5,634 bases of DNA from an uncultured Lachnospiraceae bacterium (lineage in GTDB: Bacteria; Bacillota; Clostridia; Lachnospirales; Lachnospiraceae). The position numbers were made by a program, and so were the translations under genes. Below, piece after piece: positions 1 through 5,061 of this stretch; positions within the stretch are counted from its first letter, which is position 1, and the number at the start of each line of letters is the position of its first letter. Below the pieces are notes generated by a model. That model saw only the letters and a list, made by a program, of their open reading frames with translations. It ran no database searches and was not told the DNA's origin. The stretch is from assembly GCA_902782965.1 (NCBI GenBank), contig CACZPG010000103.1, positions 1 to 5,634 on the forward strand, read 5' to 3'.

Positions 1-17
1 ATATTTTATCATATATA

Positions 18-88
18 TATGGTGCCTGTCACCGTTACAAAAGTGTTACACTAATTGTAACACTTTTGTAACGGTGACAGGCACCATA
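18..88. repeat. Perfect 33-bp inverted repeat, REP/MITE-like palindrome
   Basis: Positions 18-50 are exactly complementary to 56-88 around a 5-base loop (ctaat), giving a 33-bp stem without a mismatch. Each arm begins with a smaller dyad: GGTGCCTGTCACC on the left and its complement GGTGACAGGCACC on the right, so each arm can also fold alone as GGTG/CACC. The flanks are AT-rich. No T-run follows the stem on either strand, so it is not a textbook intrinsic terminator. It lies just beyond the tRNA-Glu terminator. A perfect palindrome with self-complementary tips resembles REP units and small non-autonomous elements; the family assignment is inference. No transposase gene is in the window. Confidence 0.8.
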
Positions 89-123
89 AAAGAAAAAGGC
101 TGTAAGCTTTCGCATACAACCTT
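88..123 (-). terminator. Intrinsic terminator of the tRNA-Glu gene
   Basis: Read on the minus strand, 123-112 pairs with 107-96. This is a 12-position stem with one mismatch and one G-U pair, capped by a GAAA tetraloop (111-108), and followed directly by TTTTT-C-TTTT. The stem starts 5 bases after the tRNA discriminator base. This is a classic Rho-independent terminator and is the only convincing one in the window; it would also stop any readthrough from thiI. Confidence 0.9.
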
Positions 124-128
124 CAAAG

Positions 129-200
129 TAGTCCGTAGGGGAATCGAACCCCTGTTTCCGCCGTGAGAGGGCGGCGTCTTAGCCGCTTGACCAACGGACC
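129..200 (-). tRNA. tRNA-Glu, anticodon CTC
   Basis: Read on the minus strand this folds as a complete 72-nt cloverleaf: acceptor GGTCCGT/ACGGACT, TG at positions 8-9, D arm GTC/GAC, anticodon stem CCGCC/GGCGG with loop CTCTCAC, a 4-base variable loop, and T arm AGGGG/CCCCT with loop TTCGATT. The loop places CTC at the anticodon, which decodes GAG, so this is the minor CTC isoacceptor rather than the usual TTC tRNA-Glu. The first acceptor pair is G-U, the discriminator is A, and the next bases are CTT, so the CCA end is not encoded and must be added after transcription. Position 8 is U, the ThiI target. Identity as Glu rests on the CTC anticodon and the strong resemblance of the body to Firmicutes tRNA-Glu. 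Confidence 0.96.
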
Positions 201-220
201 ACATGTTTACAACGAATGTG

Positions 221-249
221 AGTATAACAGACTACAAACTAAAATGCAA
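221..249 (-). promoter_or_regulatory. Vegetative sigma promoter of tRNA-Glu
   Basis: On the minus strand a -35 box TTGCAT (249-244) is separated by exactly 17 bases from a -10 box TATACT (226-221). The -10 is preceded by TGT, giving an extended -10 (TGTTATACT). An A-run further upstream (near 253-258) could act as an UP-like element. The start site would fall near 214, about 14 bases before the tRNA. With the terminator at 88-123 this makes the tRNA a self-contained one-gene transcription unit. Confidence 0.85.
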
Positions 250-272
250 GCACTTTTTTAATTATCCCGGAA

Positions 273-343
273 CTTTTATGAAGATACCACAGAAGAAGCA
301 AGCACAGACAGCTGCTTCTACTATGATATCTTTCTCATAAAAG
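273..343 (-). other. Long imperfect hairpin in the thiI 3' region
   Basis: Positions 273-300 are nearly complementary to 313-343, giving 28 paired positions with a 3-base bulge (332-334), one mismatch (293/320) and a 12-base loop. Two further positions, 287/326 and 290/323, are C-A mismatches if the plus strand is transcribed but G-U pairs in minus-strand RNA. That bias suggests the structure matters in the thiI transcript. No T-run follows on the minus strand, so it is not a standard terminator. It may be a 3'-end stabilising or processing hairpin, a regulatory element or a remnant of a palindromic repeat. Confidence 0.6.
321..338 (-). other. Five-codon mini-ORF with a strong Shine-Dalgarno, inside the hairpin
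   Basis: On the minus strand, AAGGAG (353-348) lies 9 bases before an ATG at 338. The reading frame is M-R-K-I-S followed by TAG. This is one of the best ribosome-binding sites in the window, yet it leads into only five codons, and the ATG sits in the 5' arm of the 273-343 hairpin. It could be a leader peptide, the start of a lost downstream gene, or chance. I have no evidence that it is translated. Confidence 0.25.
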
Positions 344-360
344 ATTTCTCCTTAAATTCA

Positions 361-1557
361 TTACTTGAGAATTACTGTTTCAACGTTTTCTAAGGCTTTC
401 TCGATTAGAGGCTCAATAATACCAACAAGCCTCTTCTCTGACTTTTCAATCGCATAGAATTTAGGTTTTGTAACCGGATGCTTATCAACAAATATTGTAC
501 AACAGTCTTCATATGGTTCAATCGAAGTTTCGAAGGTACCTATTCTCTGAGAATACTCTACTATCTCCTGTTTATCCATACCGATAACAGGCCTGAAAAC
601 CGGCATTTCAACAGCATCATCAATTACCGCAAGTGACTGCATTGTCTGCGAGGAAACCTGGCCAATGGATTCTCCTGTGATTATCGCCTGACATTCATTT
701 CTCTTCGAAAGTTCCTGTGCCACCCTGAAGAAATACCTCTTCATAATTATTGTCAGCTGGTCATGAGGACAGTTATCATATATAGCCAGCTGAATATCAG
801 TGAAATTAACTATATGCAGCTTGATTGGACCTGAATACTGCGCAACAATGGTACCGAGCTTCTCAACCTTCTCGAGCGCTCTGGTGGAAGTATATGGAGG
901 AGAATTGAAATATACTGCATCCATCTCAACTCCACGCTTGGCCACCATATATGTAGCCACGGGACTATCTATTCCTCCGGACAGAAGAGACATTGCCTTA
1001 CCGTTAGTTCCGACCGGAAGCCCTCCCGGTCCCGGAATAATCTTCGAATATACATATCCCTTATCACCACGGAGCTCAACCTCTACCATGATATCAGGCT
1101 TGTGAACATCTACATGCAGACCTTCTGATTCATATTTCTCCAGAAGATCATGACCTATTTCCATATCTATTTCCATGGAATTCATTGGAAATCCCTTATT
1201 GATTCTTCTTGTATGAACTTTGAAAGAGAAATCGAAACCACTGTCAGCGAAAGTATCTTCAAAATGATCCATTACTGCTTCACGAATTGACTCATATGTA
1301 AATTCTTCCGATACGGTAACAGGACATAGACCGACTATTCCAAATATCTTGGTAAGTCTCTCAGTGACTTCATCATAATCATACTCAGATAGTGCTTCTA
1401 TATATATACGACCGAAATCTCTTCTTACATCAAATTCTCCCAGAGATTTCAGACGTGTCCTTATCCTCTTACACAGAATATCTTCGAAGACATATCTGTT
1501 CTTACCTTTTGTACCTATCTCAGCATATCTGACCAGAAACATTTTAATGTTACTCAT
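361..1557 (-). CDS. thiI: ThiI, tRNA 4-thiouridine synthase (short form without rhodanese domain)
   Basis: The 398-residue protein activates U8 of tRNAs by adenylation and replaces its oxygen with sulfur to make 4-thiouridine; in some bacteria the family also supplies sulfur for thiamine synthesis. Visible features are an N-terminal ferredoxin-like region opening with VRYAEIGTKGKNR (residues 9-21), a THUMP domain at about 62-170, and a PP-loop ATP pyrophosphatase domain with the signature SGGIDSPVA at 193-201. The DCC motif at 351-353 places Cys353 at the position of E. coli Cys344. The chain ends 45 residues later, so the rhodanese extension of E. coli ThiI is absent and persulfide must come directly from a desulfurase, plausibly the gene immediately upstream. 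The ATG at 1557 is preceded by only a weak purine-rich RBS (AGAGAG); the next in-frame ATG (codon 6) has no better one. Confidence 0.97.
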   Translation of the reverse strand: MSNIKMFLVRYAEIGTKGKNRYVFEDILCKRIRTRLKSLGEFDVRRDFGRIYIEALSEYDYDEVTERLTKIFGIVGLCPVTVSEEFTYESIREAVMDHFEDTFADSGFDFSFKVHTRRINKGFPMNSMEIDMEIGHDLLEKYESEGLHVDVHKPDIMVEVELRGDKGYVYSKIIPGPGGLPVGTNGKAMSLLSGGIDSPVATYMVAKRGVEMDAVYFNSPPYTSTRALEKVEKLGTIVAQYSGPIKLHIVNFTDIQLAIYDNCPHDQLTIIMKRYFFRVAQELSKRNECQAIITGESIGQVSSQTMQSLAVIDDAVEMPVFRPVIGMDKQEIVEYSQRIGTFETSIEPYEDCCTIFVDKHPVTKPKFYAIEKSEKRLVGIIEPLIEKALENVETVILK

Positions 1558-1592
1558 ATATATTTCTCTCTTTCTTCTATTAAAAATCAGAA

Positions 1593-1676
1593 TCTAAAAT
1601 TATGGTCTTAATTCTTTCGACTTCTCTTTTACTTCCTTCTGATAAGTTATAATTTTAGAAGCATAAATCTGCTTCT
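1593..1676. repeat. Overlapping inverted repeats in the desulfurase-thiI spacer
   Basis: Two dyads share bases in the 130-base spacer. The first is an exact 11-bp inverted repeat, TCTAAAATTAT (1593-1603) with its complement (1649-1659), enclosing 45 bases. The second is a 7-bp hairpin, AGAAGCA (1657-1663) with TGCTTCT (1670-1676), with a 6-base loop. They overlap at 1657-1659, so they cannot both form fully. Neither is followed by a T-run on the minus strand. Because the region is AT-rich, the 11-bp repeat could be chance. The minus strand between the two arms is strongly purine-rich. Confidence 0.4.
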
Positions 1677-1701
1677 CATTAGTTACATCATCCACGCACA
1701 T
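1600..1701 (-). CDS. Candidate 33-codon ORF overlapping the desulfurase 3' end
   Basis: An ATG at 1701, inside the last codons of the desulfurase in another frame, opens 33 codons ending in TAA at 1600-1602 and fills most of the spacer before thiI. The peptide starts MCVDDVTNEK and ends with a charged, helix-like KEVKEKSKELRP. I see no good ribosome-binding site and recognise no family. Translational coupling to the desulfurase is conceivable because the two overlap, but a chance opening in AT-rich spacer DNA is more likely. Confidence 0.15.
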   Translation of the reverse strand: MCVDDVTNEKQIYASKIITYQKEVKEKSKELRP

Positions 1702-2839
1702 AATGTCTCAGAACCGGAAGCAGTTCCTTCACAACATGAATAGCCGTATCCACCTCTTCCTCAGTGTTCTCTTCTCCAAAACTGAATCTGAGAGTAGATT
1801 CAAGCCTTGCTTTATCAAGCCCTATTGCTGTAAGAACAGCCGATTCCTTACTCTTATTTGAGGAACATGCAGAACCCGATGATACATAAATGCCCTTATC
1901 CTCCAGAGCATGAAGCATAACCTCTGCTCTGACACCTGTGAAACTTATACTTGCTATATGAGGAGCACCGTTTTCCATATCAGAATTACAATAAACCTCA
2001 TCTATTGATGTAAGCCCCTCTATAAGCCTGTTGCGTATATTCATTAAATGAGCTGTTTTTGTTTCAAAATCTTTAAATGTAATCTCAACAGCTTTTCCAA
2101 GACCTGCGATTGCAGGAACATTCTCCGTACCGGAACGCATGCTCTTCTGCTGTCCGCCACCGTATATAATAGGTCTCAGCAGAAGGCCTTTCTTTACATA
2201 TAGAAATCCGGATCCCTTGGGGCCATGAATTTTGTGTCCGGAAACCGACACAAGATCTGCATTCATTTTCTTAGGCAGAACTTCTATCTTTCCGAAAGAC
2301 TGAATCGCATCCACATGGAAATATACATCAGGATTTTTCGCCTTAACAGCTTTGCCTATTTCTGCAACCGGCATTACCGAACCTATTTCATTATTTACAT
2401 GCATACAGGAAACAAGGATAGTATCTTCTCGAACAGCTCCTGCGAAAGCTTCCGGCGATACGATTCCCTTACTATCAGAAGGAATATAGGACACCTCAAA
2501 GCCCTCACGTATAAGAAACTGCATAACCGCAGAAACAGATGCATGTTCTACAGATGAAACAATAATATGTTTTCCTTTTCTTTTCTTTGCCAAAGCAGTT
2601 CCTATAATAGCCATATTATTGGATTCCGTGCCACCCGAAGTGAACACTATCTCCTCAGGCAGACATTTAATCTGCTTAGCTATAATATCAGTAGCCTCTT
2701 TAATAATATGCTCCGCATCCAGTCCTTTATTATGAAGAGAAGACGGATTACCGTAATCTTCCTTCATAGCTTTGACCATTACATCTATTACTTCATCATA
2801 AGGTCTGGTTGTAGCACTGTTATCAAAATATATTTCCAT
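1688..2839 (-). CDS. Cysteine desulfurase, NifS/IscS family, likely sulfur donor to ThiI
   Basis: This 383-residue pyridoxal-phosphate enzyme takes sulfur from L-cysteine as an enzyme-bound persulfide, releasing alanine. The aminotransferase class V fold is marked by YFDNSATT (4-11), TSGGTESNN (67-75), His99 in the VEHAS segment that stacks on the cofactor, HVDAIQ (175-180), and SGHKIHGPKG (200-209) with Lys203 as the PLP Schiff-base lysine. The catalytic cysteine is Cys325 in SSGSACSS, the long-loop IscS/NifS type. The length is normal for the family. No iscU, iscR or nif gene is nearby, and thiI follows 130 bases downstream, which resembles the NifZ-ThiI pair of Bacillus subtilis and argues for tRNA thiolation rather than general Fe-S assembly; that role is inference. 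The start at 2839 gives the conserved N-terminus, but the only SD-like GGAG (2857-2854) lies 14 bases upstream, farther than usual, so initiation may be weak. Confidence 0.95.
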   Translation of the reverse strand: MEIYFDNSATTRPYDEVIDVMVKAMKEDYGNPSSLHNKGLDAEHIIKEATDIIAKQIKCLPEEIVFTSGGTESNNMAIIGTALAKKRKGKHIIVSSVEHASVSAVMQFLIREGFEVSYIPSDSKGIVSPEAFAGAVREDTILVSCMHVNNEIGSVMPVAEIGKAVKAKNPDVYFHVDAIQSFGKIEVLPKKMNADLVSVSGHKIHGPKGSGFLYVKKGLLLRPIIYGGGQQKSMRSGTENVPAIAGLGKAVEITFKDFETKTAHLMNIRNRLIEGLTSIDEVYCNSDMENGAPHIASISFTGVRAEVMLHALEDKGIYVSSGSACSSNKSKESAVLTAIGLDKARLESTLRFSFGEENTEEEVDTAIHVVKELLPVLRHYVRG

Positions 2840-2933
2840 TGTTTCTGTTTATTCTCCATAAATATAAAATTCTAAAATAATCATCCCAAAGTTAAATATA
2901 ATAAAACAAATAATTATATTCACACAATAATAA

Positions 2934-3704
2934 TCATTCATCCAACAGGTAGCTCAGAATCGACATCACCGTCATCCCTGCAGTTTCTGTTCTGAGAATC
3001 CTGTGACCAAGTGAAATGATACTTGCTCCATTCTCCTTCATAATGTCAACTTCTTTTACCGAGAAGCCTCCCTCCGGTCCGATAAATATCCCAACAGAGG
3101 GCTTATAGTTGGATTTTCTGACGTTTTCTACTATACTGCCAATAATATTTCTGCTGTAATCCATGCCTTCTGCAGATTCATAGGGCATTATAACATGATC
3201 AAGTTTATCGGAAGCAAAATCAGCAGCTTCTTTAAAAGTCATGTAATCCCCAACTACAGGTACAATACCTCTTCCGGATTGTTTGGCAGCTGATTCAGCT
3301 ATTTTGTTATAACGCTGAATTCTCCCGGCTTTCTTCTTATCATCAAGCTTTACAACAGTTCTCTCCATCATGACAGGAATAATCTTATAAGCTCCAAGTT
3401 CAACTGTCTTCTGAATTATAAGTTCGAGTTTATCTCCTTTGGGAACCCCCTGAAAGATATATATATCAGCAGGAAGCTCAGCATTAGAGTCAAAGATATC
3501 TATTATATCAGCTTCAACTTCACCGGAATCCGAGTAATCAATATTACTTATCCTGCATAGATAGTCGCGCCCCGACCCGTCACCAACTGTAATCTCATCA
3601 TTTACTGACAGTCTGAGTACATTTGCAATATGATTAAAATCATTACCTGTAAGTATTATGGATTTTTCAGCCCCTGAAATATCAGGTTTATAGAATCTGT
3701 GCAT
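2934..3704 (-). CDS. rsmE: RsmE, 16S rRNA m3U1498 methyltransferase
   Basis: The 256-residue enzyme belongs to the SPOUT (alpha/beta knot) class and uses S-adenosylmethionine to methylate N3 of U1498 in 16S rRNA of the small subunit. The N-terminal PUA-like part carries HIANVLRL (25-32) and the KGDKLELIIQKTVELG segment follows (89-104). The RYNKIAESAAKQSGRG stretch (131-146) is the conserved mid-region motif. The knot that binds SAM is shown by IGPEGGF (208-214) and LGHRILRTETA (232-242). Length is normal. The ATG at 3704 has an AGGT-type RBS about 9 bases upstream. It sits 54 bases after prmA, the order also found downstream of dnaJ in Bacillus (yqeT-yqeU), so co-transcription is likely. Confidence 0.96.
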   Translation of the reverse strand: MHRFYKPDISGAEKSIILTGNDFNHIANVLRLSVNDEITVGDGSGRDYLCRISNIDYSDSGEVEADIIDIFDSNAELPADIYIFQGVPKGDKLELIIQKTVELGAYKIIPVMMERTVVKLDDKKKAGRIQRYNKIAESAAKQSGRGIVPVVGDYMTFKEAADFASDKLDHVIMPYESAEGMDYSRNIIGSIVENVRKSNYKPSVGIFIGPEGGFSVKEVDIMKENGASIISLGHRILRTETAGMTVMSILSYLLDE

Positions 3705-3758
3705 TTCTTTTACCTATATTGTTTATTTATCAGTTCATAACTGAAACAAAAAATATTA

Positions 3759-4898
3759 CTACAGAACAGCTGCAAGGGCATGCCATTCATTCTCATGCTC
3801 TTCATCAATAATCGTGAAACCATTATTCATAAGCGCAATCCTTACATCATCTACCCTGTTATCACTAATACCCGAACAGATGAAAACGCCACCATCCTCA
3901 AGATAGTCCTTAATAACTGACGATAACGGAATTATAACATCAGCAAGGATATTTGCAACAACTATATCGTATTTTCTCATAGGTACAGGATCAGAAACCC
4001 CATTCTCAATATCAACCATCTTAGCTGCTTCTTCAGGTGAAAGAACAGATGAAATACCGGAACCGATACTGGCTTTCTCAACTTTGTTCTTAATTTCATC
4101 CAAAGCATCATTATTGTTCTCAAGATAAGATTCAGCAATCATATTTCCTGCCAGAAGATTTCCACAGCTGAAATCTATTCTATCCTCTGACATTCCACTT
4201 GCTGCAGCATTTATCCTGCTGGCTTCAACTGCCTGTGGATCAATATCAAGACCATGAACATAACCTGCCCCCAGCAGAACCGAAGCAATAGACAGAATTC
4301 CACTTCCGCAGCCTACATCCATAAGAGATATATCATCCTTAATATGGCTCATATCATTAATATGCTTCTTTATCAATCCAAGACAAAGTCTGGTGGTTTC
4401 ATGAGTTCCCGTGCCGAAAGCCATGACTGACTCTATCTTAATTATCTTATCATCCTCATTAAGAACGAAATCATTATCCGGATCATCCATTTCCCATACC
4501 GGCATAATAACAATATCCTTATATAATCTGACCGGCTTGAAATAATTCTTGAAATTATCATTCCAGGTAGTATCATCAGAGGTTTCTGACATATCTATAT
4601 TTCCGGAACCAACAGGCAGAAACTCCTCCAGCCTCTTAAGTTCTTCTCTGATACTTTCAGCCAGTTTCTCAATATCAGTATCAGAATACGAATTATCAAG
4701 GAAAAATGAAACTGTAGCAGATTCATCCTGAGCATCACCAACAAGCGGAATATCCACATACATTTCCCTTATCTCATCTTCTGTAAGCGGCTGATTATCT
4801 TCAATCATAATCCCTTCAACTCCCTGTTCAGAAAGAAATTCCGAGAGAAGATCTACAGCATGTATAGTTGTTTCAACAGATATTTTTTTCCAAATCAT
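3759..4898 (-). CDS. prmA: PrmA, ribosomal protein L11 methyltransferase with an internal insertion
   Basis: PrmA uses S-adenosylmethionine to methylate amino groups of ribosomal protein L11. An N-terminal substrate-recognition domain (about 1-60) and linker lead to the TTWNDNFKNYFKP segment (110-122) and then to a Rossmann methyltransferase domain: MAFGTGTHETT (159-169), motif I MDVGCGSGILS (193-203), GLDIDP (216-221), NILADVI (316-322), and the closing ENEWHALAAVL (369-379). At 379 residues it is well above the usual roughly 290-320. The excess lies mostly between NLLAG (247-251) and KYDIVVANIL (309-318), where about 45-50 residues of Asn/Glu/Ser-rich sequence are inserted, between predicted strands 3 and 4. 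The usual (D/E)PG before MAFGTG reads ESV (156-158). The frame is open throughout with all core motifs, so the enzyme is probably active. AGGAG (4909-4905), 6 bases before the ATG, fixes the start. Confidence 0.95.
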   Translation of the reverse strand: MIWKKISVETTIHAVDLLSEFLSEQGVEGIMIEDNQPLTEDEIREMYVDIPLVGDAQDESATVSFFLDNSYSDTDIEKLAESIREELKRLEEFLPVGSGNIDMSETSDDTTWNDNFKNYFKPVRLYKDIVIMPVWEMDDPDNDFVLNEDDKIIKIESVMAFGTGTHETTRLCLGLIKKHINDMSHIKDDISLMDVGCGSGILSIASVLLGAGYVHGLDIDPQAVEASRINAAASGMSEDRIDFSCGNLLAGNMIAESYLENNNDALDEIKNKVEKASIGSGISSVLSPEEAAKMVDIENGVSDPVPMRKYDIVVANILADVIIPLSSVIKDYLEDGGVFICSGISDNRVDDVRIALMNNGFTIIDEEHENEWHALAAVL

Positions 4899-4904
4899 TT
4901 TTAT

Positions 4905-4930
4905 CTCCTAATTGAACGTATTGGATTATA
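4905..4930 (-). promoter_or_regulatory. prmA ribosome-binding site and possible -10 box
   Basis: On the minus strand a consensus AGGAG (4909-4905) precedes the prmA ATG by 6 bases and is the best RBS of the protein genes here. A perfect -10 hexamer TATAAT (4930-4925) lies just upstream and would start transcription near 4918, but no good -35 is found 16-18 bases further upstream. The RBS is secure. The promoter is a weak candidate that could give prmA and the genes after it some expression independent of dnaJ. Confidence 0.4.
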
Positions 4931-4975
4931 AATAACCTTTCCAAACATATAACAGAACACTTATCTCCAGCTTAC

Positions 4976-5035
4976 GCAAGAATCGGCAGACTCTTTAGAG
5001 ATTAAATAATCTCATTAGAATCTGCCGATTCTTGC
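4976..5035. repeat. Long hairpin in the dnaJ-prmA spacer
   Basis: Positions 4976-4990 (GCAAGAATCGGCAGA) are exactly complementary to 5021-5035, a 15-bp stem. On the minus strand it extends by a G-U pair (4991/5020) and three more pairs (4992-4994 with 5017-5019). An inner palindrome, gagattaaataatctc (4998-5013), caps it, so the whole 60 bases fold as one rod. The right arm can also fold alone as AGAATC-TGCC-GATTCT (5017-5032). No T-run follows on either strand, so it is at best a weak terminator of dnaJ mRNA. It may limit readthrough, protect the dnaJ 3' end, act as a processing site, or be a small palindromic repeat. Confidence 0.65.
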
Positions 5036-5061
5036 ATCTGTGAACATTTGTATATCATTCA

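Noticed and set aside
279..341. 20-codon plus-strand ORF spanning the thiI 3' hairpin
   Set aside because: It has only a weak GGA upstream, runs through both arms of the hairpin, and its strand is the one where the stem pairs less well.
800..1105. 101-codon plus-strand reading frame opposite thiI
   Set aside because: It is fully antisense to the PP-loop region of thiI, has no recognisable family features, and mirrors the coding constraint of the real gene.
2788..2859. Out-of-frame 23-codon ORF starting just before the desulfurase ATG
   Set aside because: It overlaps the desulfurase start in another frame and has no ribosome-binding site; its ATG simply overlaps the GGAG used by the desulfurase.
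2225..2875. Two plus-strand frames (110 and 102 codons) opposite the desulfurase
   Set aside because: Both lie antisense to well-supported desulfurase sequence, contain no known motifs and have no good ribosome-binding site.
2840..2933. Possible promoter (TTGGGA-N17-TATATT) in the rsmE-desulfurase spacer
   Set aside because: The spacer is so AT-rich that several equally poor hexamer pairs can be chosen; none stands out as a -35/-10 pair.
3730..3744. Small hairpin TCAGTT-CAT-AACTGA between prmA and rsmE
   Set aside because: Only 6 bp with a 3-base loop and no T-run after it on the minus strand; not distinguishable from chance.
4549..4731. 60-codon plus-strand frame opposite prmA
   Set aside because: The serine-rich product is antisense to the prmA N-terminal region and looks like a shadow.
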